Source: SUG2458 sp963651465 (GTDB lineage Bacteria; Bacillota_I; Bacilli_A; RFN20; CAG-826). Taken from it: a stretch of 64,000 bases of DNA. Below are positions 54,515-63,414 of this stretch, in pieces. The position numbers and the translations under genes were made by a program. Position 1 is the stretch's first letter; every line of letters begins with the position of its first letter. The stretch spans positions 62,001-126,000 of the forward strand of contig CAVJPS010000012.1 of assembly GCA_963651465.1 (NCBI GenBank). Reading direction: 5' to 3'. The notes under the pieces are model-generated. The model ran no database searches. It was not told the origin of the DNA and worked only from the letters and a program-made list of their open reading frames with translations.

Positions 54515-55402
54515 ATGTTTAATAAAGGTTTAATTATAGTAAATGCGTATTGTGTATATGCGTCAGTAGAACATCAAGCTCGTCGTTTAGTTGATGAATT
54601 TAATAAACTTGGTGTTACTATTGATATTAAAGAAAATAATTTTGGAGCTTGTTTCATTTCACGTGGAACAATTGAAACAAATATAAGTGGATATGATTTT
54701 GTTATCTATTTAGACAAAGATGCATACCAAGCAGAATTAATTGAGAAATTTGGTTTCCCAGTTTTTAATAATTCAACTGCATTAGCAAATTGTGATGATA
54801 AAATGAGAACTAATATTCTTCTTGCAAGTAAAGGTATTGAAACTCCTAAAACTATTAGTGCACCATTCTGCGCTCGTAATGTTAACGACTTTGACTTCAG
54901 TGAAGTTGTTCGTAAAACATTAAATTATCCTATTATGTGTAAAGAATGTTATGCATCTTTTAGTGCACAACCTTACTTAATTAAAAACGATAAAGAATTA
55001 CGTTTAATCGAAGAAAAAATGATTTATAAAAAACATTATTATCAGGAATATCTTCCTTCTTCTAGAGATGTTGATTACCACATACTTTTAATTAATAAGA
55101 AGGTAGTTGCAGCTGTTAATCGTCATACTGATGATCAGCATAAGACAAGTATGAATCAAAATAGTTTTGGTGACACCATTTGTGAATTGCCAAAACAATA
55201 TGTTGAATGTGCTGAAAAAGTAGCTGAATATTTAGATTTGGATTATTGCGGTGTTGTCCTTTTAATCGGGGATAAATCTCAACCTGTCGTTTGTGATGTT
55301 GACGCTAATGCTTTCTTTGCAGGAATTGAAAATTCTAGTGGATTAAACATTGCAAAAATGTATGCTGAATACATTATTTCACGTGTTTATCCTACACGTT
55401 AA
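54515..55402 (+). CDS. ATP-grasp-fold paralogue, copy 2, catalytic residues altered
   Basis: A 295-residue paralogue of the gene at 53017, similar over its whole length and identical in length. Where copy 1 has the nucleotide loop GSSGKQ, this one has ASFSAQ. The Arg of TDYR becomes His (VDYH), Asp250 becomes Val (GVV) and the CEVN metal site becomes CDVD. This suggests a changed or lost reaction. The start at ATG 54515 is preferred because GGAGGT sits seven bases ahead; the ATG at 54509 is too close to it. It may work as a partner to copy 1. Confidence 0.75.
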   Translation: MFNKGLIIVNAYCVYASVEHQARRLVDEFNKLGVTIDIKENNFGACFISRGTIETNISGYDFVIYLDKDAYQAELIEKFGFPVFNNSTALANCDDKMRTNILLASKGIETPKTISAPFCARNVNDFDFSEVVRKTLNYPIMCKECYASFSAQPYLIKNDKELRLIEEKMIYKKHYYQEYLPSSRDVDYHILLINKKVVAAVNRHTDDQHKTSMNQNSFGDTICELPKQYVECAEKVAEYLDLDYCGVVLLIGDKSQPVVCDVDANAFFAGIENSSGLNIAKMYAEYIISRVYPTR

Positions 55403-55519
55403 TTGATAAAATCAATTTAATAACTAGTCATTGTGTGCTAATATAAATTTAAGGGTGTACTTACTTATCTACTAAAATAATACCTACTAATCTTTTCTAA
55501 CAAAAGGAGGCTTCTTCTT

Positions 55520-56599
55520 ATGAGAATGGGCTATGGATATGCACGTGACATGTTATTAGAAGGTAATATTTCTAATCTTTCTAATTACGGGGATGAAATT
55601 GGTAAGACTATTGCCAATTGTTTTAAGCATGAGGAATTTGATCGTACTAAAGAATTATTAGATTTGTGTTATAGATATGATTTTTTAGATAATGGAATTA
55701 AATATGAAGAATTATTAGAACAAGCTAATGATTATAATTCCGAAGATGTTGATGAAGTTTATGAAATTTTAATTCGTTATTGTGAAAGACATAAACTACC
55801 TAATTTAGGTTTGAAATTCTTAGTGCATGCAGAATCAGCTTTATTTAAATTTAAATGTCCATATATTGCTCGTAAATATTTAAATAAAACAATTGAATTT
55901 GGGCTTGAAGATGAAAGAGTTTATGAATTATTAATATATGCAAAAACTAATTGTGTCGATAAAGCTTTATTTTATCGTAATGTCGGTAAATTAGAAAACT
56001 TTGAATATGTAAAAAAATTAATTGATTTTGGAACTAACCCTGAAGATAAATTGTTAAATATACGTTTTATTGTTGAAGCGTGTTACGAAGCAATTGAAAA
56101 GAAAGATGAAGTTATTGATTATTTAGATACAATTGATATTATTGGAATGGTAGTTGGCTTATTAGATGAATCAATAGAAAATAGACTTGATATTTTACTA
56201 GAAATGGCTCATAAATTACGCTTATCTTCGTGCTTTAAAGAAGCAACTAAAATATATCAAACTTTAATTCAATATGAATATCGTAAATCAGTTTGTTATT
56301 GGGGAATACTTCTTTGTAAATTAAAAATTACAAATAATGAGGCATTAATTAAAACTGGTAAGCCATTTGATAATATAGATGAATATAGATACGCTATTGA
56401 AGAAGCTCCAGGTGATCACATCGATGCTAATGAATATATTAAAGTATTAAAAGATACAAAGAAGCGTCGCCGTAAACTTATCGGTAGTTTAATTGGACTT
56501 CTAATAATTCTTGCATTTATAATAGGTGTTATTTTTGTAATCGTTTATTTATATTCTCACGGATATCAAGATTTTAAATTTTTTAATAATCAAAAATAA
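55520..56599 (+). CDS. Helical-repeat protein with C-terminal membrane anchor
   Basis: A 359-residue protein I do not recognise. The first 310 residues are helical and look like TPR- or HEAT-type repeats in spacing, though no repeat can be proven by eye. A basic patch (KDTKKRRRKL) then leads to one membrane helix (LIGSLIGLLIILAFIIGVIFVIVYLYS, about 320-346) and a short end. This is a tail-anchored or single-pass protein with its soluble part in the cytoplasm. AAAGGAGG precedes the ATG. Monocistronic. Confidence 0.65.
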   Translation: MRMGYGYARDMLLEGNISNLSNYGDEIGKTIANCFKHEEFDRTKELLDLCYRYDFLDNGIKYEELLEQANDYNSEDVDEVYEILIRYCERHKLPNLGLKFLVHAESALFKFKCPYIARKYLNKTIEFGLEDERVYELLIYAKTNCVDKALFYRNVGKLENFEYVKKLIDFGTNPEDKLLNIRFIVEACYEAIEKKDEVIDYLDTIDIIGMVVGLLDESIENRLDILLEMAHKLRLSSCFKEATKIYQTLIQYEYRKSVCYWGILLCKLKITNNEALIKTGKPFDNIDEYRYAIEEAPGDHIDANEYIKVLKDTKKRRRKLIGSLIGLLIILAFIIGVIFVIVYLYSHGYQDFKFFNNQK

Positions 56600-56602
56600 A
56601 GG

Positions 56603-56628
56603 AAGGACAGTTTATCTGTTCTTTTTTT
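56603..56628 (+). terminator. Terminator of the tail-anchored protein gene
   Basis: AAGGACAG / CTGTTCTT with one G-T pair, five-base loop, T-run. Confidence 0.82.
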
Positions 56629-56693
56629 GATGAGAAAGATTTTTTATTAATGTTAATATGATATAATAAATACGCTTTAGAAGGAGATTTTTT

Positions 56694-57209
56694 ATGACTA
56701 TTAGAAATAAATCACGTTTAACAAAACAAATGCAAATGGAATTTTCACGCCGTTTATTTATTAACGGTACAAGAAAGACTTTAATATTTGCTGAACTTGC
56801 TGGTGCAATTGGTATTGCTTTATGTCTTTCTTTCTATATTGAAAAATATTGGGTTGCTATTGCTTTAGGTGTATTAATGATAGCTTTCCCTATTGTTTCA
56901 ATTGTATTATTTAATAACGGGTTAAAGAAGCAAGAAAAAGATCCACAAAGTACTTTTGAAGAATTAGATGTGGATTTTGAGATTGAAGAAACAATTATTA
57001 CTGCTGATATTAAATGGAATGGACAATCCAATAAAATGTCAATGGCTCTTAATACATTTACTCAAATTTTTGAAACAAAAGAATTATTCGTTTTGATTCT
57101 TGAAAATCAACAAGGTTTCTTTATCGAAAAAAGTGGATTTGAAAGTATCGAAGATTGTCAAAAAGTTGCCCAAATTTTAAAATTATTACCTTGTTATAAA
57201 AAGATTTAG
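56694..57209 (+). CDS. YcxB-like membrane protein
   Basis: A 171-residue protein with two adjacent membrane helices (about 28-70), then a soluble beta-rich part in which ITADIKWNGQSNKMSMAL and ELFVLILENQQGFFIEKSGF resemble the YcxB-like C-terminal domain. The function of that family is unknown. AGAAGGAG precedes the ATG. It is followed by mgtE after 45 bases without a terminator, so the two may be read together. Confidence 0.6.
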   Translation: MTIRNKSRLTKQMQMEFSRRLFINGTRKTLIFAELAGAIGIALCLSFYIEKYWVAIALGVLMIAFPIVSIVLFNNGLKKQEKDPQSTFEELDVDFEIEETIITADIKWNGQSNKMSMALNTFTQIFETKELFVLILENQQGFFIEKSGFESIEDCQKVAQILKLLPCYKKI

Positions 57210-57254
57210 AGTTTATATTAATAAAGTAAAACGAATCTGAAAGGAGGGTTTTAA

Positions 57255-58679
57255 ATGGAAGACGAAGAAATGGAAAAAGTAGAAAATGAAATTGTTAGTA
57301 TTATTAGGTCTAATGAAAAGCCGAAAGAAATACGAGAAAAATTAGAAGACTACCATGAATCCGATATTGCAAATACCTTACATTTATTAACTCCTGAAGA
57401 GCGTAAAAAATTATATGCGATTTTAGAAAAAGAAAAAGTTTCTGAAATTTTTACTTATCTTGATGATGTTGATGAATATATTAATGAATTAGAAGATGAA
57501 ACAGCAGCTGATTTAATTGAATTAATGGATGCTGATGATGCTTTAGATGTCTTACAAGAATTAGATGATGAAGATAAAAAATCCATTGTTTCATTAATGG
57601 ACAAAGAAGCTGTTGAAGACGTTAAACTTCTTTCTTCTTTTGACGATAATCAAATAGGTAGCAAAATGACTACTAACTATATTATTGTTAAACGTAACAA
57701 TACAGTTAAAGAAGCAATGAAACATCTTATTAAATATTCAGAAGAAAATGATAATATTCAAACGTTGTTTGTTAAAGATGAAAATGGTAAATTTTATGGT
57801 TCTATTGAATTAACTGATTTAATTAGAGCTCGCGATACTACACCACTTGAAGATATTATTCATACTTCATATCCTTATGTTCATTCAACTGAAACTATTG
57901 AAGACTGTATTAATGATTTAAGAGATGCAGCATTAAATTTATACCCAGTATTAAATGAAAACGATGAATTAACTGGCGTTATTACTCAAGATGACTTAGT
58001 TGAAGTAGTTCACGAAGAAATGGCTGAAGATTATGCAAAATTAGCCGGTTTAAGTGAAGCTGAAGAATTAGATGAATCAGTTGGTAAATCAGTAAAAAAA
58101 CGTATTGTTTGGTTAATTATTCTTCTTTTAGTTGGTATGGTTGTGTCAATTATTACTTCTAATTTTGAACACGTATTCGTTGTTTTACCTGGTATTGTTG
58201 CTTACCAATCTGTAATTTTAGATATGAGCGGTAATGCTGGTACTCAATCTTTAGGTATTACATTAAGAGCAATTACTGATGATGAGTTACCTAAGAAAAA
58301 AGTAGCTAAAATGGTACTTAAAGAAGTATGTGTTGGTATAGTTAACGCCACAATATTAGCATTTATTACTACTGCAGTTGTATTTGGATTTATTATTTTA
58401 AGACATTCAATACATCCAGATACATTCCAAATTATTAGCGATGTTGAATTTAGTATAAAAGATGCTTTACTTGTATCTACTTGTGTTGGAGGAGCATTGA
58501 TTCCAGCTCTTACTTTATCAACATTATGTGGATGTTTAGTACCTTTAGTGTTTAAAGCATTACATATGGACTCTGCTATTGCTAGTGGACCACTTATTAC
58601 AACTATTAACGATATTGTTGGCATTTTAACATATTATGGCTTAGCTATGGTTATGTTTAATTCCTTTCTATTTGGTTAA
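57255..58679 (+). CDS. mgtE: Magnesium transporter MgtE
   Basis: A 474-residue magnesium channel. The acidic N-domain (about 1-130; DETAADLIELMDADDALD) is the magnesium-sensing superhelix. Two CBS domains follow (about 135-255), with FYGSIELTDLIRA and LTGVITQDDLVEV. Five membrane helices make the pore, with the family segment ILDMSGNAGTQSLGITLRAI (about 325) lining it. The protein shuts when internal magnesium is high. AAAGGAGGG precedes the ATG. No M-box RNA is visible in the 45-base gap ahead. Confidence 0.94.
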   Translation: MEDEEMEKVENEIVSIIRSNEKPKEIREKLEDYHESDIANTLHLLTPEERKKLYAILEKEKVSEIFTYLDDVDEYINELEDETAADLIELMDADDALDVLQELDDEDKKSIVSLMDKEAVEDVKLLSSFDDNQIGSKMTTNYIIVKRNNTVKEAMKHLIKYSEENDNIQTLFVKDENGKFYGSIELTDLIRARDTTPLEDIIHTSYPYVHSTETIEDCINDLRDAALNLYPVLNENDELTGVITQDDLVEVVHEEMAEDYAKLAGLSEAEELDESVGKSVKKRIVWLIILLLVGMVVSIITSNFEHVFVVLPGIVAYQSVILDMSGNAGTQSLGITLRAITDDELPKKKVAKMVLKEVCVGIVNATILAFITTAVVFGFIILRHSIHPDTFQIISDVEFSIKDALLVSTCVGGALIPALTLSTLCGCLVPLVFKALHMDSAIASGPLITTINDIVGILTYYGLAMVMFNSFLFG

Positions 58680-58684
58680 ATTTC

Positions 58685-58718
58685 AAAGTGCTTTGGTTAA
58701 TTACTAAAGCACTTTTTA
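58685..58718 (+). terminator. Terminator of mgtE
   Basis: Ten-base stem AAAGTGCTTT / AAAGCACTTT, T-run. Confidence 0.88.
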
Positions 58719-58782
58719 TATTTCATAAATATTTGTTTGGTTATATTTTAATAATCGTGTAAAATACTAACGAGGTGTTATT

Positions 58783-59790
58783 ATGTCAAATAGATTTAAA
58801 GATAAGAGTAAAAATATAGATAAAAAAGAAAATGTTAAAAAAGATCAAAATATTCTTTATTCTTTTAACATTAAAGAAAATACAACTTTAATGGAATTTT
58901 TACTTACTCACTTAAATGGTATGTCCCGTAATAACATTAAATCGTTATTAAGCCGTAAACAAGTTGCAGTTAATGGCGCTGCAATTTCACAATTTGATTA
59001 TGAAATAGTAAAAGGTGATGAACTTTTAATTGGAAAAAAATCTTTTAGAGTTCCTCAAGAAAAACGTAAAGTATTAGATATTATTTACGAAGATAAAGAA
59101 TTTATTGTTATTAATAAACCATCTGGATTATTAAGCATTGCTAGTGATAACGAAAAGGGATTAACTGCATATCGTTTATTAATGGATTATTATCGTCGTG
59201 AAGATAAACATAATAGAATATATGTTGTTCACCGTATTGATAAAGATACTAGTGGCGTTTTAATGGTTGCAAAGAACGAGGAAATACGTGATAAATTACA
59301 AAATAGTTGGAATGATATTGTAACTAAAAGAGGCTATTATGCATTAGTAGAAGGTAAAGTAGAAGAAGATAATAAGACAATAAAATCATGGCTTCGTCAA
59401 TCATCCACAAATTTAATGTACTCATCCCGTAAACCTGGAGATGGACAAGAAAGTATTACTCATTATAAGACTATTATTAAAAATGATAATTACTCATTAT
59501 TAGATGTTAATATTGATACGGGTAGAAAAAATCAAATTAGAGTTCATATGAAAGAAATGGGACACCCAGTAGTAGGTGATGAAAAATATGAATCTAGTAA
59601 AAATCCAATTAAAAGATTAGGTCTACACGCATATGAATTAAATTTCATTCATCCAGTCAATAAAAAGACCTATAAATTTGTAGCACCCATGCCAGAACAA
59701 TTTAATAATCCTTTTAAAGATGGTTTTGTAGAGCCTAAGAAAGAAATTAAAAATAACAAGAAAAATAGTAAGAATAAGAAACGTAAATAA
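58783..59790 (+). CDS. RluA-family pseudouridine synthase
   Basis: A 335-residue enzyme that isomerises uridine to pseudouridine in rRNA. An S4 RNA-binding domain (about 30-95; MSRNNIKSLLSRKQVAVNG) precedes the catalytic domain, with the active Asp in VHRIDKDTSG (about residue 150) and a C-terminal GRKNQIRVHM. A basic N-terminal tail (30 residues, many Lys) and a lysine-rich C-terminal tail are unusual extras. GAGGTG precedes the ATG. The target position cannot be inferred. Confidence 0.9.
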   Translation: MSNRFKDKSKNIDKKENVKKDQNILYSFNIKENTTLMEFLLTHLNGMSRNNIKSLLSRKQVAVNGAAISQFDYEIVKGDELLIGKKSFRVPQEKRKVLDIIYEDKEFIVINKPSGLLSIASDNEKGLTAYRLLMDYYRREDKHNRIYVVHRIDKDTSGVLMVAKNEEIRDKLQNSWNDIVTKRGYYALVEGKVEEDNKTIKSWLRQSSTNLMYSSRKPGDGQESITHYKTIIKNDNYSLLDVNIDTGRKNQIRVHMKEMGHPVVGDEKYESSKNPIKRLGLHAYELNFIHPVNKKTYKFVAPMPEQFNNPFKDGFVEPKKEIKNNKKNSKNKKRK

Positions 59791-60020
59791 AAAATAGAAA
59801 AGTTCAAAAATATACATTAATGAGATAAAAAGAGGGCACATATGTTGAGTTTTTTGCAAAAAATCGCAAAAAAATGTAAATATTAGCCTTCTTTTATTTG
59901 TTTTAAAAAATATATGTGTTAAATTTAAAATGAGGCTAACTAGCATAGTCGTCTTTTTTGACGTTCTCTTATGAGAGCATTAAAAATGAATTAAATTTTA
60001 ATAGAAGGAGGTCTGACCAT
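59791..60020 (+). other. Structured leader region upstream of the second EAL gene
   Basis: No gene. CACATAT (59837-59843) can pair with ATATGTG (59912-59918), and TTAGCCT (59883-59889) with AGGCTAA (59933-59939); the two pairings cross. An extra TTTTTTGC/GCAAAAAA hairpin (59850-59873) and small CGTC/GACG and TCTC/GAGA stems follow. AGAAGGAGGT is the ribosome site. It could be a regulatory RNA or only the end of the rluA transcript. It matches no riboswitch class I know. Confidence 0.4.
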
Positions 60021-63020
60021 ATGGAGTTTAAACAATACGTTAAACGTAATTATAGTAAAGCTGTACGTCCGATTATAGGTTTAGCTATTATAATGCTTGC
60101 TGGTATTGGTGCATATTTATACTTTAAAATTGATTATATTTTATATGGATTGTTGGCTGTTCCATTAATATTCCTTTTAATTATGCTTTTGACTTTTAAG
60201 AAATCAAATAAGAAAGTTGGAGCTATGATTAAAAAAGAATTTGAAGTTGTAAACCACTCGGTTCAAGATTTATCAAACAACGAATTTTCACCTATTTCAG
60301 AGAAATCACCATTAGACGAAATGGAAGATTTACATAAATACATTAATGATACAATTGATGCTTTCCGTCAAAGACATTATAGTGCTGTTGATAAATCTAT
60401 CTCACTTGTTAATGTTAAATACGCTCGTGAAAATGTCTTAACTTTTGATTCATTTAGTGAAAATTTAGTTCGTTTAACTTCACGTCAATACTTATATCAT
60501 TCGGCTGTTGTTGCAGTTCAAATGATTGGTTCAGAAAAGCCTGATTACTTAAACGAATTAGTTAATAAATGTAAAGAAGTTTTAAATCCAGCTTTAATTG
60601 GTGAATTTGATCACGAAACTGTTATTTTATATATCTCGTATGTTACTAATACTAGTATTCTTATGTCACAATTAAGAACACTTATGTCAGAATATCATAA
60701 GATTGAAATATTAAGAGATGGTACTCAACAATTATATTCTTGTAAATGTGGTGTTGCTATCTTCCCATATTCTGCAGTTGATAAACTAGTTAATGACGCT
60801 ATTGAAGCACTTGATGAAACTAAAAATGTTGGTTTACAAGATTATGGTATCTTTGAACCTTCAGATGATGTTGTTCTAGATACAAATGAAAAATTCCGTC
60901 GTTCAATTCTTTATCTAGAAACTATTAATAAAAACCTTGAGCGTTGTACAACATTTAAGGAATTAAATAAACAAATCCATGAAGGTATTAAATTATATTG
61001 TCGTATGATGGGATTTGATAATGCAGGTATTATGCTTGTTCAAGATGGTGGACGTCGTTTAGTTCCTTGGTTTGAATATAGTGTTTCACCTGACCAATCT
61101 GGCTTTGTTTCTTATGATTCACTTCAAGTATCTCGTTTAAACGAATACTTAAACTTATTTGATAACTCATCTTCATTATTTGGTACTAACATTGAAGATT
61201 TACCTTTCTCAGTTAGAAGTATTTTCTATAACTTACAAATCGAACGTTATTACCACTTTAAAATGTTAAAAGGCCCTCAACTTAAAGGTGTAATTTATTT
61301 TAACAATACTGAAGAACAACCAGAGTTTACTATTATTGACCGTGAAATTATGATTTGTGCTTGTAACATTTTACATTCAATGGTTAATATGTACATGGCT
61401 CAAAAGAATGTTGAAAGACAAGAACTTATTTTATCAACACTTTTAAAACGTGATGATAAATATATTTATGGTATTAACAATAAGACTAACGAATTAACAT
61501 ATGTTAGTACTCAATTACAAAAAATTTATCCAAACGCTCGTGTTGGTGTTAAATGTTTCAATATTTTTAACACTGAACAAAACAAGATTTGTGATTGCTG
61601 TCCATTAAAAATTGGTAATGGTATGGCATATCGTCCAAAACTTGGTGAAGAAATCATTATTTCTACTTTAGCTGCGTTACCATCAGAAGAAAATGAAGTA
61701 TTAATCTTACTTGAAAATAACGAAGCTAAACGTCGTCTTGATAATGAATTATATGATCCATTACTACACGTATTTAACTACAAGAAGTTACAAATGGACT
61801 ATGAACGTGAACTTGCAACTAAAGGTATGGGTTATATCTTCTTCATTGAAATTCATGAATTTGAAAAACACATTCCTATGTATGCAATGGAAGGTGAAAA
61901 GAAGATTCTTCAAGAATTATTAAGGCGTTTTGAAATCTTAAACTTCCAAGATGAAGTTTATCGTTATAATAAATCAACTCTTGGTATTATCTTAAAACGT
62001 TATACTCGTAAAGAAGTATTAAACATTGTTGAAAACATCTTCAATGAAATGATTAAACCTATTCAAGGTGAAAAAGAATCATTCTCAATTGAATTTAATG
62101 CTTCACTTTTACCTTATCCTGGCGACTTATTTGATGTTAAACAATTAGATAGTGCTGTTGAATCTACATTACAAGATGCTAGAGATGTTGGATTAAATAA
62201 CTTATATATTTATGGTGAAAAAGGCGCTCGTAAACTTAATCGTGAAGATTACATTCTTGATATTGTTAAAGATGCTATTGCTAACTCTAAGTTTGAAGTG
62301 TTCTTACAACCTATCGTATCTGTTAATGATAAAAAACCAATTAGTGCTGAAGCGTTATTACGTTTAAACGATCCAACTCGTGGATATATTCCACCTAGTG
62401 AATTCGTTCCAATTGCTACTAGAAATAATTTAATGTTTGAAATCGAACAATATATTATTGATTCTATTGGTGATTTATGGAAAGCACATGGTTACGAAAT
62501 TTTCCAACAAATCGGTGTTACAAGTATGTCAATTAACATTTCTTCAAACTCAATTTGCAACCCTACATTTGTAGATAGAGTTAGTGCTTTATTAAACAAG
62601 CATAGATTCCCAACAGGGTTCTTAAAATTTGAAGTTAATGAAACTATCGTTCTTGAACATTTTGACACTGTTAGAAGCGTAATGTCTACATTACACGATA
62701 AAGGTGTAACATGGGCGATTGATAACTACGGTATGGCAGTTTCATCAAATAAAACTTTCCAAAACTTAGCTATTTCAGAAATTAAAGTTGACCGTTCTTG
62801 TATTATGGATATTGAAAGATCTCAACGTTCTAAAGTTGCTTTATCTTATATTGTTGACTTTGCAAAAGAAGCACATATTAGTTTAGTTGCTGAAGGTGTT
62901 GAAACAGAAGGACAATTTGAAATCTTAAAAGATATGAAGTTTGAAAACGCGCAAGGTTATTTATTCTCTAAACCTATTCCAATTAGAGAATACTTAAAAT
63001 ACTTAAATTTCAACTCTTAA
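60021..63020 (+). CDS. Membrane protein with two degenerate GGDEF domains, GAF and degenerate EAL
   Basis: A 999-residue protein. Two membrane helices (about 16-70) are followed by a coiled or helical linker. A first GGDEF-like fold (about 110-285; CGVAIFPYSAVDKL then EALDETKNVG) has no GGDEF motif. A GAF-like domain (about 310-470) comes next, then a short segment with CDCCPL, and a second degenerate GGDEF-like fold (about 600-730). Last is an EAL-like domain (745-999) with SAEALLRL, SINIS, FEVNE, IKVDR and VAEGVETE. The usual DDFGTG reads DNYGMA, with the second metal-binding Asp changed to Asn at residue 902. Probably a receptor or scaffold, not an enzyme. Start at ATG 60021 after AGAAGGAGGT. 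Confidence 0.85.
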   Translation: MEFKQYVKRNYSKAVRPIIGLAIIMLAGIGAYLYFKIDYILYGLLAVPLIFLLIMLLTFKKSNKKVGAMIKKEFEVVNHSVQDLSNNEFSPISEKSPLDEMEDLHKYINDTIDAFRQRHYSAVDKSISLVNVKYARENVLTFDSFSENLVRLTSRQYLYHSAVVAVQMIGSEKPDYLNELVNKCKEVLNPALIGEFDHETVILYISYVTNTSILMSQLRTLMSEYHKIEILRDGTQQLYSCKCGVAIFPYSAVDKLVNDAIEALDETKNVGLQDYGIFEPSDDVVLDTNEKFRRSILYLETINKNLERCTTFKELNKQIHEGIKLYCRMMGFDNAGIMLVQDGGRRLVPWFEYSVSPDQSGFVSYDSLQVSRLNEYLNLFDNSSSLFGTNIEDLPFSVRSIFYNLQIERYYHFKMLKGPQLKGVIYFNNTEEQPEFTIIDREIMICACNILHSMVNMYMAQKNVERQELILSTLLKRDDKYIYGINNKTNELTYVSTQLQKIYPNARVGVKCFNIFNTEQNKICDCCPLKIGNGMAYRPKLGEEIIISTLAALPSEENEVLILLENNEAKRRLDNELYDPLLHVFNYKKLQMDYERELATKGMGYIFFIEIHEFEKHIPMYAMEGEKKILQELLRRFEILNFQDEVYRYNKSTLGIILKRYTRKEVLNIVENIFNEMIKPIQGEKESFSIEFNASLLPYPGDLFDVKQLDSAVESTLQDARDVGLNNLYIYGEKGARKLNREDYILDIVKDAIANSKFEVFLQPIVSVNDKKPISAEALLRLNDPTRGYIPPSEFVPIATRNNLMFEIEQYIIDSIGDLWKAHGYEIFQQIGVTSMSINISSNSICNPTFVDRVSALLNKHRFPTGFLKFEVNETIVLEHFDTVRSVMSTLHDKGVTWAIDNYGMAVSSNKTFQNLAISEIKVDRSCIMDIERSQRSKVALSYIVDFAKEAHISLVAEGVETEGQFEILKDMKFENAQGYLFSKPIPIREYLKYLNFNS

Positions 63021-63027
63021 TTGCATT

Positions 63028-63057
63028 AAAAGCACTTGCTCCGGCAAGTGTTTTTTT
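63028..63057 (+). terminator. Terminator of the degenerate GGDEF/EAL gene
   Basis: Stem CACTTGC / GCAAGTG with a TCCG loop, then seven T. Confidence 0.9.
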
Positions 63058-63145
63058 GTTAGTTTTGTAATCAAGTAAATACAATAAAAAAAACGACAAA
63101 ATCATCATATTTAATTAAACTAGCGATAAAAATAACTCGAGTGAA

Positions 63146-63169
63146 GATAGAAAAAAATTTTTTTCTATC
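63146..63169. repeat. Perfect 24-base palindrome upstream of the SipW-type gene
   Basis: GATAG, A7, T7, CTATC is fully self-complementary. It could be an operator or a hairpin. With the A7T7 centre it would also be strongly bent DNA. Confidence 0.5.
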
Positions 63170-63351
63170 ATAAGTGATAATTGTTTGGTAATGAAAAGGT
63201 ATTAAAAGTGTAAAATTAACGTTTTTATCGTTATTTTTTGCCTTTGCTTCGTTGCATAACTTAATTTTATATTATAAAATAAGATTGCTAGATTATCGGT
63301 TTTTCGATTTGCCCTGATCGATAGTAAATCCGTTAATGTAGTTTTTCGTTA

Positions 63352-63366
63352 AAGTCATGATGACTT
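63352..63366. promoter_or_regulatory. Palindrome AAGTCATGATGACTT ahead of the SipW-type gene
   Basis: Seven-base arms with a single central base, 48 bases before the ATG. It may be an operator, or a hairpin in the 5' leader; not a known consensus. Confidence 0.35.
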
Positions 63367-63414
63367 AGAAAACAAAATCCATTAGAGAATTTTATAGAAA
63401 AGGAGATTAAAATT

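Larger units (their letters stand above)
63058..63414 (+). other. Long leader or promoter region of the SipW-type protein gene
   Basis: No gene. It holds a perfect 24-base palindrome (63146-63169, GATAG, seven A, seven T, CTATC), a TTGCAT/TAAAAT pair at 63252-63280 that could be a weak promoter, a cluster of short ATCG/CGAT stems at 63296-63330 and an odd palindrome AAGTCATGATGACTT at 63352-63366. AAAAGGAG is the ribosome site. Confidence 0.4.

Noticed and set aside
58244..58624. 126-codon minus-strand frame inside mgtE
   Set aside because: A shadow of the MgtE membrane domain; no ribosome site and no family resemblance.
59638..59946. 102-codon minus-strand frame at the end of the RluA-family gene
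   Set aside because: Very rich in Phe, Ile and Leu, as expected from reading A-rich coding sequence backwards, with no ribosome site.
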